DNA of 64,000 bases from Candidatus Microthrix parvicella Bio17-1. GTDB lineage: Bacteria; Actinomycetota; Acidimicrobiia; Acidimicrobiales; Microtrichaceae. A model generated the notes under the pieces. The model saw only the letters and a list, made by a program, of their open reading frames with translations. It did no database searches and was not told the origin of the DNA. The stretch covers positions 1,116,001 through 1,180,000 of the forward strand of contig NZ_AMPG01000001.1 in NCBI RefSeq assembly GCF_000299415.1, read 5' to 3'. Positions 41,885-53,076 of the stretch are shown piece after piece. Positions within the stretch are counted from its first letter, which is position 1. Each line of letters starts with the position of its first letter. The position numbers and the translations under genes were made by a program.

Positions 41885-44424
41885 GACGCCGCTCCGGCCG
41901 GGGAGGGAAGGGGCAGTGCGTCGCTCTTCCCGGCGAGGGGCAGCGACAGCGTTACGGTGAGGCCGCCACCGGGCGTTTCCTCGGCGCTCAGCACGCCGTG
42001 CATGGCGGTCATGAAGCCTCGGGCGACCGCCAACCCCAGGCCCACTCCCCCGCTGGTGTCGTCCCCGAAGCGTTGGAAGGGCTGAAACATGGTGGCACGC
42101 GCCTCGGGCGAGATACCCGGCCCGTGGTCGACGATCCGCATCACCGCTGTGTCGTCCCGGCTGGTTGCCTGCACCAGGATCTTGCGATCGGCCGGCGAAT
42201 GAGCGAGGGCGTTGGCCACGATGTTGGCCAGTACCCGTTCGAAGAGCCCCGCATCGGCCAGCGCCGCCGGACCGTCGTCGTCAAGCTCGATCACCACGCG
42301 GCCCGTGGGCTCGGACAGGCTGGCCAGAGCAGCGGCGATGACGTCGTCGAGCCCGACGGCACGAACGGTGATTTCGACCGCGCCGGCCTCGATGCGGCTC
42401 ATGTCGAGCAGATTGCCGATCAGGTCGTCGAGCCGATCCGCCTCCTCGTCGATCGTGCGGGCAAACTCGGCGCGCTGCTCGGCGTTCCAGTCCACGTCGT
42501 CTTGAAGGAGGCTGGTCGACGATGCCTTGATCGACGCCAACGGCGAGCGCAGATCGTGTGACACAGCTCGCAGGATCGCTGTGCGCAGCTCGTCGGCCCG
42601 GGCGAGAGTTGCAGCGTCGCTGGCCGCCGCCTCCAGCACGCGCCGTTGAAGCGCCTCGACCAGCCGGGCGCCGAACGCCCCCAGCACCCGTCGATCGGCG
42701 GCGGTCAGCCCACCCGGCGTCAGGGTGAGCAGGTGGTCCTCCCCCAGCTCGAGTCGCTCACCCTCGGAAGGAACCGGCGTCGAGTCAAGGCCGTCCACGG
42801 CGACGACGCTCCAGCTGCGATCGCCCTCACGGACGAAGATTGCGGCTCCGATCTGGCCGAACGTGATGCGCAGATGGGAGAGCAACACCCCCACCGGGTC
42901 GTGCTCGCCGACATCGGCCCCGACCACGTCGATGAGGGCCTCCGTTTCAGCACGCGCCCGGGCTGCATCGGCCGTGCGCCGGGCCGTTCGGGCGACGAGC
43001 AGGCTGACGAGGCCACCGGCCGACACGAAGGCCGACACCGCAATCAGGTGCTCGGGGTCTCTGATCCGCAGCGTGTACAGCGGCTGGGTGAAGTACCAAT
43101 TGGCCGCTGCGGTCGACGCAAGCGCAGTGACGAAAGCCGGTCCGAACCCACCGATCGCTGCCACGATACAGACGTACAGCAGGTAGATCACCAGCACCGA
43201 GGGCAGCCCGATCGAGTTGCGAGCGGCGTCGAGAACGACGGTCAGGAGCGGCAGTCCAACCACCACCAGCGCCCAGCCGGCAGCCCGCCGCCGACGCGAC
43301 AGCGGGGACCCATGGCGCCGTGGCGCGGGCGGCAGCGCCGCCCGTTCAGCACCGTCGTCGCGAGAGATCACGTGAACGTCGATCTCGCCCGCCGCTCGGA
43401 TCACCCGGTTGATCACCGAGCCCCGCACCAGCTCGGACAGCCGATCGCGGCGGGAGGCGCCAAGCACGATCTGGGTGGCGCGCACCGACCCGGCGAAGGC
43501 CACCAGTCCCTCGGCGACATCGTCGCTGGTCGTCTCGTGGTAGGTGCCGCCCAGGTCGGCGAGCAGCGTCCGGTGGGCGAGCAGTTCCTCGTTGGGGCCC
43601 TCTCGTAGCCCGGTGCCGGGACGTATGTGAACCCCGATCAGGTCACCGTGGCTTCGGCGCGCCATGCGGGCGGCCCGACGGATCAGGTGGTCGCCGCTCG
43701 GGGCTCCGGTGATGGCCACCACCACCCGTTCGCGGGTTTCCCAGGTACCGGCGATCCGCTCATCGCTCAGGTAGCGGCGCATCGCCTCGTCGACCTTGTC
43801 GGCAACCCACAACAGCGCCAGCTCGCGCAACGCGCCCAGGTTGCCCAGGCGGAAATAGTTGCCGAGAGCCGCATCGACCTTGTCGGGCGCGTAGATGTGG
43901 CCATGGACCATTCGGCGGCGCAGCGCCTCGGGCGTCATGTCGACCAACTCCACCTGCTCGGCGTCGCGGACCACCCGGTCGGGCACGGTTTCGCGCTGCC
44001 GCACGCCGGTGATCGCCTCCACGACGTCGTTGAGCGACTCCAGGTGCTGAACGTTGACGGTGGAGATCACGTCGATGCCGGCGGCAAGCAGTTCCTCGAC
44101 GTCCTCCCAGCGCTTGGCATGGCGCGATCCGGGGGCGTTGGTGTGGGCCAGCTCGTCGACGAGTGCCACCTCGGGCCGACGGGCGAGGAGGGCGTCGAGG
44201 TCCATCTCATCGAGCACGGCACCGCGATGTTCGATGCGCCGCCGGGGCGCCACCTCAAGTCCCTCAAGTCGATCTGCGGTGTTGCGGCGGCCGTGTGTCT
44301 CGATGAAACCCACCACCACGTCGGTACCCCGGTCGAGCCGGCGGCGCCCCTCGCCCAACATGGCATAGGTCTTGCCCACGCCCGGCGCAGCGCCCAGATA
44401 GATGCGGAGACGGCCTCGACTCAC
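41881..44424 (-). CDS. kdpD: Sensor histidine kinase KdpD
   Basis: The 847-residue sensor opens with the KdpD/Usp domain RLRIYLGAAPGVGKTYAML (Walker A-like GAAPGVGKT), then GFIETHGR and DEL-AHTNAPGSRHAKRW-like switch regions. Four transmembrane helices lie at about residues 385-480 (GWALVVVGLPLLTVVL, IYLLYVCIVAAIGGFG). A GAF-like region, H-box His623 (SHDLRSPLASIKAS), N-box NIVANALAHS and G-box GVGLGLAVARG follow. It senses K+ limitation or osmotic stress and controls KdpE. It lies nine bases after kdpC. Confidence 0.97.
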   Translation of the reverse strand: MSRGRLRIYLGAAPGVGKTYAMLGEGRRRLDRGTDVVVGFIETHGRRNTADRLEGLEVAPRRRIEHRGAVLDEMDLDALLARRPEVALVDELAHTNAPGSRHAKRWEDVEELLAAGIDVISTVNVQHLESLNDVVEAITGVRQRETVPDRVVRDAEQVELVDMTPEALRRRMVHGHIYAPDKVDAALGNYFRLGNLGALRELALLWVADKVDEAMRRYLSDERIAGTWETRERVVVAITGAPSGDHLIRRAARMARRSHGDLIGVHIRPGTGLREGPNEELLAHRTLLADLGGTYHETTSDDVAEGLVAFAGSVRATQIVLGASRRDRLSELVRGSVINRVIRAAGEIDVHVISRDDGAERAALPPAPRRHGSPLSRRRRAAGWALVVVGLPLLTVVLDAARNSIGLPSVLVIYLLYVCIVAAIGGFGPAFVTALASTAAANWYFTQPLYTLRIRDPEHLIAVSAFVSAGGLVSLLVARTARRTADAARARAETEALIDVVGADVGEHDPVGVLLSHLRITFGQIGAAIFVREGDRSWSVVAVDGLDSTPVPSEGERLELGEDHLLTLTPGGLTAADRRVLGAFGARLVEALQRRVLEAAASDAATLARADELRTAILRAVSHDLRSPLASIKASSTSLLQDDVDWNAEQRAEFARTIDEEADRLDDLIGNLLDMSRIEAGAVEITVRAVGLDDVIAAALASLSEPTGRVVIELDDDGPAALADAGLFERVLANIVANALAHSPADRKILVQATSRDDTAVMRIVDHGPGISPEARATMFQPFQRFGDDTSGGVGLGLAVARGFMTAMHGVLSAEETPGGGLTVTLSLPLAGKSDALPLPSPAGAAS

Positions 44425-44433
44425 GACCGAAGT

Positions 44434-45027
44434 CTACGAACCGCCGCCATTGGCGGCCTCCGCCTGCTCGACGGCCAGGTTGAGTTCGACGACGTTGACG
44501 CCGTCATCGCCGAGCACCCCGAGCGGGCGGTGTTGTGTGGCGTCGTCGATCAGACCGGCCACGACGTCGGCATCGAGGCCGCGGTCCACTGCCACCCTGG
44601 AGGCCTGCGCGCGGGCGTTGGCTTCGGAAATGTGTGGATCCAAGCCGGAACCGGAGGCGGTGACGGCGTCGACCGGCACCTGAGCACGATCGCCGAGACC
44701 GTTCTCGGCCCGGTAGGCCTTCACGCGTTCGTCGACCAGGTCTCCCAGCTCAGCGCTGGTCGGGCCCAGGTTCGACGCCCCGCTGGCGGATGCGTCGTAG
44801 CCATCGCCCGCCGCAGACGGTCGGGGGTGGAACCACCCCGGGCCCTCGAACCTCTGGCCGATCAGGGATGAGGCCACGGGGCGCCCATCCGATTCGATGA
44901 TCGAGCCGTTGGCCTGGTGACCGAAGGCCAGTTGGGCCACCCCGGTGACCGCCAGTGGGTAGATGACGCCGACCAGCACGGTCATCATGGCAAACATGGT
45001 CAGGCCGGTCAGCAGTTGACGACGCAT
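44434..45027 (-). CDS. kdpC: K+-transporting ATPase subunit C
   Basis: The 197-residue single-pass subunit has one N-terminal helix (LTGLTMFAMMTVLVGVIYPLAVTG), then IGQRFEGPGWFHPRPSAAGDGYDA and SGSGLDPHISEANARAQASRVA, the characteristic KdpC stretch, and a C-terminal GVNVVELNLAV. KdpC stabilises the KdpA-KdpB complex and raises its affinity for ATP. The ATG overlaps the kdpB stop (TGATG). Confidence 0.96.
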   Translation of the reverse strand: MRRQLLTGLTMFAMMTVLVGVIYPLAVTGVAQLAFGHQANGSIIESDGRPVASSLIGQRFEGPGWFHPRPSAAGDGYDASASGASNLGPTSAELGDLVDERVKAYRAENGLGDRAQVPVDAVTASGSGLDPHISEANARAQASRVAVDRGLDADVVAGLIDDATQHRPLGVLGDDGVNVVELNLAVEQAEAANGGGS

Positions 45028-47138
45028 CAGGAGACTCCCAGGGTGGTGATGATCAGGTCGATCGCTTTGATGCCGATGAATGGGGCGATCAGCCCGCCCA
45101 GCCCGTAGATCGCCATGTTGCGACGTAGCACCTCGGCGGCGCCGACCGCCCTAAACCGCACACCGCGAAGTGCCAGCGGGATGAGTGCCACGATGATCAG
45201 CGCATTGAAGATCACCGCAGACAGGATCGCCGAGCGGGCCGAGCCAAGGCCCATGATGTTGAGGGCGTCCAGTTGGGGATAGGCCACCAGGAACATCGCC
45301 GGAATGATGGCGAAGTACTTGGCCACGTCGTTGGCGATCGAGAACGTGGTCAGCGAGCCCCGGGTGATCAGCAGCTGCTTGCCGATCTCGACGATCTCAA
45401 TCAGTTTGGTGGGGTTGGAGTCCAGGTCGACCATGTTGCCCGCCTCCTTTGCGGCCTGGGTGCCGGTGTTCATCGCCACCCCCACGTCGGCAGCAGCCAG
45501 CGCAGGCGCGTCGTTGGTGCCGTCCCCGGTCATCGCCACCAGCCGGCCGCCGGCCTGCTCGGCACGGATCAGCTCCATCTTCTGCTCGGGGGTCGCCTCG
45601 GCCAGGAAGTCGTCCACGCCCGCTTCAGCGGCGATCGCCTTGGCGGTCAGCGGGTTGTCGCCGGTGATCATCACCGTGCGGATGCCGAGCGCCCGCAGCT
45701 CATCGAACCGCTCACGCATACCGGGCTTGACCACGTCTTTGAGGTGCACCACGCCCAGCACCCGGGGGCCATCGACCACCACCAGCGGGGTTCCGCCCGA
45801 GTTGGAGATGTCGGCGACGTGGGCGACCAGCTCCGGGGGCGTCGTACCCGCCTGCTCCTCCACCCAACGGCGCACCGAGTCGGCGGCGCCCTTGCGCAGC
45901 CGGCGACCGTCGACGAGGTCGACGCCGCTCATGCGGGTCTGGGCTGTGAATGGCACCAGTTCGGCGCCCGCCTCCAGCTCGGCGGACAGCTGAAACTGCT
46001 CGGCGGCCAGGTCGACGATCGAGCGACCCTCCGGGGTCTCGTCGGCCAGGCTGGTCACCAGCGCCGCCTCTGCCAGCTCAACCTCATCGACGCCGTGCAC
46101 CGGCACGAACCGGCTGGCCCGGCGGTTGCCGAAGGTGATCGTGCCCGTCTTGTCCAACAGCAGCGTCGACACGTCGCCTGCCGCCTCGACGGCCCGGCCG
46201 GACATGGCCAGCACGTTGCGCTGCACCAACCGGTCCATGCCGGCGATGCCGATCGACGACAGCAGGCCACCGATCGTGGTGGGGATCAGACACACCAGCA
46301 GCGCGGTGAGCACGATCAGCGACTGCCTGTCGCCCGAGTAGGTGGCGAAGGGCTGCAGCGTGACCACCGCCAGCAGAAAGATGATCGTCAGGCCCGACAG
46401 CAGGATGCCGAGCGCCACCTCATTGGGGGTCTTCTGGCGTTCGGCACCCTCGACCAGGGCGATCATCCGGTCGAGGAAGGATTCACCCGGACGGGTCGAG
46501 ATGCGCACGACGATCTCGTCGGAGAGCACCTTGGTGCCGCCGGTGACCGCCGAGCGGTCGCCGCCCGACTCGCGCACCACCGGCGCCGACTCGCCGGTGA
46601 TGGCCGACTCGTCGACGGTTGCGATGCCTTCCACGATGTCGCCGTCCCCGGGGATCACCTCACCGGCCACCACGACCACCTCGTCGCCGATGTCGAGATC
46701 GGTCGAGGCCACATCGGAGATGCTGCCATCGGCGTTGCGGCGCCGCGCCGAGGTCTCCTGACGGGTGGCCCGCAGGCTGGCCGCCTGCGCCTTGCCGCGG
46801 CCCTCGGCCATTGCCTCGGCGAAGTTGGCAAACAGCACGGTGAACCACAGCACCACGGTGACGATGACGTTGAAGGTGTTCTCCGACGCAGACGAGGTGC
46901 CCATGCCGGCGAACAGCAGGACGGTGGAGAGCACAGCACCCACCTCGACGACGAACATCACCGGGTTTTTGGCCATCGCCCGGGGGTCGAGTTTGACCAC
47001 GCTGCCGCGAAGGGCGGGACCGATGATCGATCGATCGAGCACCGAGGCCTTGGCCCGATGCCGAGTGTCGGCCGGATCATGGGGTACGGCATCGTCCGGC
47101 GATGGGGGTTGGGGTGGCGGAACAATGGTGGCGGTCAT
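45027..47138 (-). CDS. kdpB: K+-transporting ATPase subunit B
   Basis: The 703-residue P-type ATPase has TGES (181-184, dephosphorylation), the phosphorylated Asp329 in [12 protein letters not shown], and [21 protein letters not shown] for the hinge. Membrane helices are at 60-78, 93-108, 245-262, 277-300 and at the C-terminus. ATP hydrolysis drives K+ through KdpA. The reading frame is open a long way into kdpA, but ATG 47138, eight bases after the kdpA stop, is the true start because homology begins there. Confidence 0.97.
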   Translation of the reverse strand: MTATIVPPPQPPSPDDAVPHDPADTRHRAKASVLDRSIIGPALRGSVVKLDPRAMAKNPVMFVVEVGAVLSTVLLFAGMGTSSASENTFNVIVTVVLWFTVLFANFAEAMAEGRGKAQAASLRATRQETSARRRNADGSISDVASTDLDIGDEVVVVAGEVIPGDGDIVEGIATVDESAITGESAPVVRESGGDRSAVTGGTKVLSDEIVVRISTRPGESFLDRMIALVEGAERQKTPNEVALGILLSGLTIIFLLAVVTLQPFATYSGDRQSLIVLTALLVCLIPTTIGGLLSSIGIAGMDRLVQRNVLAMSGRAVEAAGDVSTLLLDKTGTITFGNRRASRFVPVHGVDEVELAEAALVTSLADETPEGRSIVDLAAEQFQLSAELEAGAELVPFTAQTRMSGVDLVDGRRLRKGAADSVRRWVEEQAGTTPPELVAHVADISNSGGTPLVVVDGPRVLGVVHLKDVVKPGMRERFDELRALGIRTVMITGDNPLTAKAIAAEAGVDDFLAEATPEQKMELIRAEQAGGRLVAMTGDGTNDAPALAAADVGVAMNTGTQAAKEAGNMVDLDSNPTKLIEIVEIGKQLLITRGSLTTFSIANDVAKYFAIIPAMFLVAYPQLDALNIMGLGSARSAILSAVIFNALIIVALIPLALRGVRFRAVGAAEVLRRNMAIYGLGGLIAPFIGIKAIDLIITTLGVS

Positions 47139-47146
47139 CAGGCTCC

Positions 47147-48882
<1,736 letters not shown>

Positions 48883-48883
<1 letters not shown>

Positions 48884-48972
48884 CAGAACCGCTCCGGCCA
48901 GATCAGGGTGACCACCAGGTAGGCCAACAGCCCAGCGGCGATCACCAGGCCCACGATGCTCTCGAGGTTCAC
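48883..48972 (-). CDS. kdpF: K+-transporting ATPase subunit F
   Basis: This 29-residue peptide is a single transmembrane helix: [20 protein letters not shown], ending TLIWPERF, the sequence form of KdpF, which stabilises the Kdp complex. It starts at GTG 48972 (GTGA overlap with the previous stop). It is too short for most gene finders. Confidence 0.92.
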
Positions 48973-49136
48973 AGTCGCTCCCCCGTGGTCGGGGTTGCCG
49001 CCGACGCCGAGGGCGTGGTTGTCGGCGTCACATCGACGCTGTCGTCCGGACCGACGACGCGGTCGCATATGCGCACATAACCGGCAAAAGCGGCAAAGGC
49101 CCCGACCAGCAGAATCAGAAGAAGAACATCTGTCAT
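48969..49136 (-). CDS. Small membrane protein leading the kdp operon
   Basis: The 55-residue protein has one transmembrane helix ([20 protein letters not shown]), a short basic RICDRVVG, and an Asp/Thr/Ser/Pro tail. Small proteins of this form often precede kdpF in actinobacteria; no function is known. Its stop overlaps the kdpF start, so it is the first gene of the operon. The kdp promoter should lie in 49137-49309; I could not identify the KdpE site there. Confidence 0.7.
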   Translation of the reverse strand: MTDVLLLILLVGAFAAFAGYVRICDRVVGPDDSVDVTPTTTPSASAATPTTGERL

Positions 49137-49309
49137 GCGGAGGGGTCTAATCGCCCCCCGCCTCGACGGAACGGCCTTCACGCCATCTTCACGGCCAAGA
49201 GCCACATCTTGGCGCCGTGTTCGGGCCAAGCCCCCGATGGGGCACGATCCGAGCGGCGGGACCACGCCGTAGGATGGGTAGACATACGTTCACCCGGGAG
49301 GTCGCTTCA

Positions 49310-49951
49310 GTGCCACACAGTTCCTTTGATGACCGGGCCGCCACCTGGGACGACCCGGACAAGATCGAGCGGGCCCGCGTGGTCGCCGAGGCCATCGCCA
49401 GGGCCGTGCCGCTCGATCGCACGACGCGGGTCTTCGAGTACGGCGCCGGCACCGGTTTGGTTTCCGAGCAGCTGGCACATTCGGTGGGGCAGATCACCCT
49501 CGCCGACCCGTCGGAGGGCATGCGCCAGGTTGCACAGGCCAAGGTGGACGCCGGGGCGCTCCCCGACACCACCCGCGTGTGGGGGCTTGACCTCGCAGCC
49601 GAGACGCCGCCCGAGGATCAATTCGATCTCATCGTCACGGTGATGACACTGCACCACATAGCCGAGCTTCGGCCCGTGCTCACCGGATTTGCCACCATGC
49701 TCACTGAAGGCGGACACCTCTGTATCGTCGACCTCGAGGCCGAGGACGGCTCGTTTCACGAGGACAACGCAGCGGGACATGAAGGGCACTTCCATGTTCA
49801 CGATGGGTTCGATCCCGATGAATTGAGCGACCGGCTCGCGGACGCGGGCTTCTCGATCACCGTGGAGCGCTCGGTCGCTCAGGTCATGAAGGGCGACCGT
49901 CCCTACCCCCTCTTTCTTGCCACCTGCACGGCGGACCAACTTCGGGCTTGA
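49310..49951 (+). CDS. Class I SAM-dependent methyltransferase
   Basis: The 213-residue protein has SAM motif I VFEYGAGTG, ADPSEGMRQVA (acidic loop), LIVTVMTLHHIAEL and LTEGGHLCIVDLE. The middle contains a His-rich segment (AGHEGHFHVHDGFDP). It is similar to small-molecule methyltransferases of the Methyltransf_11/25 type. GTG 49310 follows GGGAGG. Its TGA lies inside the -35 box of the next promoter, so its 3' end doubles as regulatory DNA. Confidence 0.85.
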   Translation: MPHSSFDDRAATWDDPDKIERARVVAEAIARAVPLDRTTRVFEYGAGTGLVSEQLAHSVGQITLADPSEGMRQVAQAKVDAGALPDTTRVWGLDLAAETPPEDQFDLIVTVMTLHHIAELRPVLTGFATMLTEGGHLCIVDLEAEDGSFHEDNAAGHEGHFHVHDGFDPDELSDRLADAGFSITVERSVAQVMKGDRPYPLFLATCTADQLRA

Positions 49952-49976
49952 CATATCGATTATCGATATGCATACT
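49948..49976 (+). promoter_or_regulatory. Promoter of the DUF2975-XRE operon
   Basis: TTGACA (49948-49953) and CATACT (49971-49976) are spaced 17 bp. The -35 is a perfect consensus and the -10 matches four of six positions. The whole spacer is occupied by the first operator. Confidence 0.8.
49952..49970. promoter_or_regulatory. First XRE operator (inside the promoter spacer)
   Basis: CATATCGATTATCGATATG is a near-perfect palindrome with nine-base arms around a central T. It shares the core ATATCGA-N3-TCGATAT with the second site 35 bp downstream, and its location would block RNA polymerase binding. Confidence 0.85.
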
Positions 49977-49987
49977 CATCTCCACGC

Positions 49988-50004
49988 ATATCGACAATCG
50001 ATAT
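49988..50004. promoter_or_regulatory. Second XRE operator (near the transcription start)
   Basis: ATATCGACAATCGATAT has the core ATATCGA-N3-TCGATAT. It lies between the promoter and the ATG at 50024, about 35 bp (3.3 turns) from the first site, allowing co-operative binding on one helix face. Confidence 0.85.
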
Positions 50005-50023
50005 ATCGCCGGAGGTAGTCATC

Positions 50024-50689
50024 ATGAACGCAACAGCCGCGGCTGGTGAAACCAGGTCACCAGGTGTGATCAAGTGGTTCGAGGGCCTGTTGCTGGTCGG
50101 CATGATCGTGATGTGCCTGTCCATCGTGGCGATAGTCCTCTCCAAGCCGGCGATGGGCCTTGTCGGCAACGACGATCCGGTCGTCGACGCCGAACCTTCG
50201 TTCCCGATCGACTTCGGCGACCAGGTGCCACCGATGGCCTCAAACGACGGGGTCCCGGTCGCCACCAGCCAACCGCCGGTGAAGGTCGGCGGGCCGACCG
50301 CCGCCCGGTTCACCTTTCTCGCCCCAAGCCCGGCACAGCGAGCGGTCTGGTTGATCTGGCAGGTGAGCGGCCCGCTGTTGATACTCGCCGGTCTGTGGCT
50401 GGTGTACTCGATCGTCCGGTCGGCACGGGCCGGCAACCCGTTCGTCGCCCGGAACGAGCGGCGGCTGTGGATGCTTGCCGCATTGATCGCCGGCGGCGGG
50501 ACCGCCTACTCGTTCTTCAGCGGGGTGGCGGCGATGCTGATGTTCCGTGGATCCACCGCAGCGGGCCTCACCGAGACGGCATTCACCATCTCGTTCCTTC
50601 CCATCATCGTCGGTTCAGGCGTGGCCGCGTTGGCGTCGGTGTGGCACGCCGGTGTGGCCTTGCAGGACGACGTCGCCGGAATGATCTGA
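50024..50689 (+). CDS. DUF2975 membrane protein
   Basis: The 221-residue protein has transmembrane helices at about residues 19-41, 111-131, 149-170 and 186-206, with a long outer loop rich in Pro and Val after the first. It shows the DUF2975 landmarks VRSARAGNPFVARNERRLW and an LAALIAG helix. DUF2975 proteins are usually encoded next to a small XRE-type regulator, as here; they are thought to be membrane partners of the repressor, but the signal is unknown. GGAGG precedes ATG. Its stop overlaps the next ATG (TGATG). Confidence 0.87.
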   Translation: MNATAAAGETRSPGVIKWFEGLLLVGMIVMCLSIVAIVLSKPAMGLVGNDDPVVDAEPSFPIDFGDQVPPMASNDGVPVATSQPPVKVGGPTAARFTFLAPSPAQRAVWLIWQVSGPLLILAGLWLVYSIVRSARAGNPFVARNERRLWMLAALIAGGGTAYSFFSGVAAMLMFRGSTAAGLTETAFTISFLPIIVGSGVAALASVWHAGVALQDDVAGMI

Positions 50690-50910
50690 TGCCTCCCGAA
50701 AAGCCGCACCGCATCCACTGCCACCTCGACCGCCTGCTGAACGAGCACAACATCTCGCTAACCGACCTGGCCGAGCTGGTCGGCGTGACCGCCATCAACC
50801 TGTCGGTGCTCAAGAACGACCGGGCCAAGGCGATCCGATTCTCCACCCTGACCGCCATCTGTGACGCCCTTGATTGCCAGCCGGGCGAGTTGTTCTCGGT
50901 CGAGCGGTAG
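50689..50910 (+). CDS. XRE-family transcriptional regulator
   Basis: The 73-residue protein is almost only the helix-turn-helix: HCHLDRLLNEHNISLTDLAE, LVGVTAINLSVLKNDRAKAI, and CDALDCQPGELFSVER. The Cro/CI-like fold with CDALDCQPG matches the YozG/SdpR-like partners of DUF2975. It is translationally coupled to the membrane protein and probably binds the twin operators upstream of the pair, giving autoregulation. Confidence 0.9.
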   Translation: MPPEKPHRIHCHLDRLLNEHNISLTDLAELVGVTAINLSVLKNDRAKAIRFSTLTAICDALDCQPGELFSVER

Positions 50911-50912
50911 CA

Positions 50913-50938
50913 CCCACCCAGGTCGGTCCGAGGGTGGG
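50913..50938 (+). terminator. Weak hairpin after the XRE gene
   Basis: CCCACCC and GGGTGGG can pair over a 12-nt loop just after the stop. There is no T-run, so termination is only possible. Confidence 0.35.
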
Positions 50939-51018
50939 CGCGGCACCCGGCGCGCCCGGCCTAGTCTGAAACCTCCAGACCGCTGCACCGATGCAGCACC
51001 TACGAAGGGACATACTTT

Positions 51019-51648
51019 ATGGGGCTTCGCCTCGGAGATACCGCGCCAGATTTCACCGCCATGACCACCGATGGCGAGCTCTCCTTCCACGACTGGAAGA
51101 AGGACTCGTGGGCGGTGTTCTTCAGCCACCCGGCCGACTTCACGCCCGTGTGCACTACCGAGTTGGGCCGCACCGCCGCCCTCGGCAGCGAGTTCGCCAA
51201 GCGCAACACCAAGGCGATGGCCATCTCGATCGACCCGGTTGAGGATCACCACGCCTGGGCTCCCGACATCGGCGAGGTCACCGGCACCCCGCTCAACTTC
51301 CCGATCGTCGCCGACCCGGACCACAAGGTCGCCGAGCTCTACGACATGATCCACCCAGGCGAGGGCGATACCTCGACCGTGCGTTCGGTGTTCATCGTCG
51401 ACCCCGAAAACAAACTGCGCCTCATCCTCACCTACCCGAAGTCGGTGGGCCGCAACTTCGACGAGATCGTCCGCGTGATCGACGCGCTGCAGGCGACCGA
51501 CGCCAACCCCATCGCCACCCCGGCCGACTGGAAGCCCGGCGACCGCGTGATCGTGTCCCCGGGCATGTCCACCGAGGACGCCAAGGCCAAGTTCGAGAAC
51601 GTCGAGGAGTTCAAGCCCTACCTCCGCTACGCCGACGCCCCGAAGTAA
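51019..51648 (+). CDS. 1-Cys peroxiredoxin (Prx6 type)
   Basis: The 209-residue peroxide reductase has peroxidatic Cys45 in DFTPVCTTELG, with Thr42 and the Arg of TVRSVFIVDP completing the active site. LRLILTYPKSVGRNFDEI and the C-terminal domain (TPADWKPGDRVIV, LRYADAP) are typical of Prx6, not of 2-Cys enzymes; no resolving Cys is visible. It would reduce H2O2 or lipid peroxides. The promoter should lie in the 108 bp upstream. Confidence 0.93.
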   Translation: MGLRLGDTAPDFTAMTTDGELSFHDWKKDSWAVFFSHPADFTPVCTTELGRTAALGSEFAKRNTKAMAISIDPVEDHHAWAPDIGEVTGTPLNFPIVADPDHKVAELYDMIHPGEGDTSTVRSVFIVDPENKLRLILTYPKSVGRNFDEIVRVIDALQATDANPIATPADWKPGDRVIVSPGMSTEDAKAKFENVEEFKPYLRYADAPK

Positions 51649-51662
51649 CCCGCGGCAACACT

Positions 51663-51697
51663 GGGCGTTCGACCGGTGACAGACCGGTCGAACGCCC
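51663..51697. terminator. Perfect 15-bp hairpin between convergent genes
   Basis: GGGCGTTCGACCGGT pairs perfectly with ACCGGTCGAACGCCC across a GACAG loop. It sits between the peroxiredoxin (+) and CoA-transferase (-) genes and can terminate both. There is no U-tract on either side. Confidence 0.8.
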
Positions 51698-51712
51698 GCC
51701 GTTCCGGGTCGT

Positions 51713-52990
51713 TCAGACGAAGAGCCCCAACCTGCGGGCGGCCCGGTTGAGGTCATCTCGCGCGGATGGGTCTGCGACGGCGATCAACGCCCGGGCCCGG
51801 TCAGCAAGCGAACGACCCCGCAGTTCTGCAACGCCGTGCTCGGTGACCACATGGTCCACGGTGTTCTTGAGGGTGGTCACCACCGACCCGGCCGTGAGCG
51901 ACGCAACGATGCGGCTGTCGCCCGCTCGGGTCAACGACGGAGTGACGATGAATGCCTGCCCTTCCTCGGCATACATCGCGCCGCGCGCAAAGTCGGCCTG
52001 GCCTCCCGACGAGGACCAATAGCGGCCACCGATCGTTTCCGATGCGCACTGGCCCATCAGATCGACCTCGGTGGTCGCGTTCACCGAGTTGAACCGCCGC
52101 ATCCGGGCGATGACCCGGGGATCATTGACGAAGTCGACCCCAAGCAGCTCGACCACGGCGTTGTCCTCGAGCCAGTCGTACAGGCGGCGCGTGCCCAAAC
52201 AGAAGGTGGTAACCACACGATTGCGGCGCACCTCCTTGTAGGCCCCCGTGACCACGCCGGCCTCCACCAGGTCGACCATGCCGTCGTGAAGCAACTCGGT
52301 GTGGATGCCCAGGTCACGGTGACCGCCCAGGCTGTCGAGCACGGCGGACGCAATGGACCCGATACCAATCTGCACCGATGCACGATCGGGGATTCGTTCG
52401 GCCACCAGTGATGCGATCGCTCGATCGACATCGTTGGGCTCGGAGCGTGGCACCTCGATCAGCGGGCGATCGGACTCGCACCAGCCCTCCACCTGGGAGT
52501 GGTGCACCAGGTTGGCCCCTCGTGTGCGGGGCATGTGCGGTGTGGCCTCCAGGAAGATCGGCACTCGTCCGATCAGGTCGACGACGTAGTCGGCGTTGGT
52601 GCCCAGGCTGAAGTAGCCGTGCTGATCCGGCGGCGAGCAGGCTGCGACGACCACCGTGCAGCGGGTGCTCCGACGGAGCAGCGTCGGCACCTCGGAGAAG
52701 TGGTTGGGCACCAGATCGATCGTGCCCTCCCAATATGCGGGCCGGGTGATGTGGGACAAGAAGTACGACACGTGGCGCAGCCGATCGCCGTAGACGCCGT
52801 GAAGGTACGGCCGGTCGCGAAGAGCGTGCATCTGGTGAATCCGCACCCCTTCAAGCTGGTCGGCGGCGGCTTCGATCGCGTCGAGGATCGACGTTGGCTC
52901 ACCGTTGGCCAGCGGCACGATGACGTCGGCGCCCGGGATGAGCAGGTCGAGCACAGCCTCGGCGGGCACGGGGGGCGGAAGACGGATCAT
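51713..52990 (-). CDS. Acetyl-CoA hydrolase/transferase-family CoA-transferase
   Basis: The 425-residue protein resembles 4-hydroxybutyrate CoA-transferase and acetyl-CoA hydrolase. It has PNHFSEVPTLLRR, QIGIGSIASAVLDSLGGHRDLG, the glutamate motif GIHTELLHDGMVDLVEAG, GQCASETIGGRYWSSSGGQADFARGA and HGVAELRGRSLADRA. The Glu in IHTE is expected to form the thioester intermediate. It would move CoA between acetyl-CoA and a short-chain acid. The start is GTG or ATG near 52990; the gene is single. Confidence 0.9.
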   Translation of the reverse strand: MIRLPPPVPAEAVLDLLIPGADVIVPLANGEPTSILDAIEAAADQLEGVRIHQMHALRDRPYLHGVYGDRLRHVSYFLSHITRPAYWEGTIDLVPNHFSEVPTLLRRSTRCTVVVAACSPPDQHGYFSLGTNADYVVDLIGRVPIFLEATPHMPRTRGANLVHHSQVEGWCESDRPLIEVPRSEPNDVDRAIASLVAERIPDRASVQIGIGSIASAVLDSLGGHRDLGIHTELLHDGMVDLVEAGVVTGAYKEVRRNRVVTTFCLGTRRLYDWLEDNAVVELLGVDFVNDPRVIARMRRFNSVNATTEVDLMGQCASETIGGRYWSSSGGQADFARGAMYAEEGQAFIVTPSLTRAGDSRIVASLTAGSVVTTLKNTVDHVVTEHGVAELRGRSLADRARALIAVADPSARDDLNRAARRLGLFV

Positions 52991-53076
52991 CGAGTTCGGG
53001 CTGCGTCTCGGGGCATGATGGCCAACTTAGGACGTGTGGAAGCAGCCCCAGGACAATCAGGGACGGCGGGCGAGGC

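Noticed and set aside
49137-49309. c-di-AMP riboswitch upstream of the kdp operon
   Set aside because: The gap is short and I see none of the conserved ydaO-type sequence blocks.
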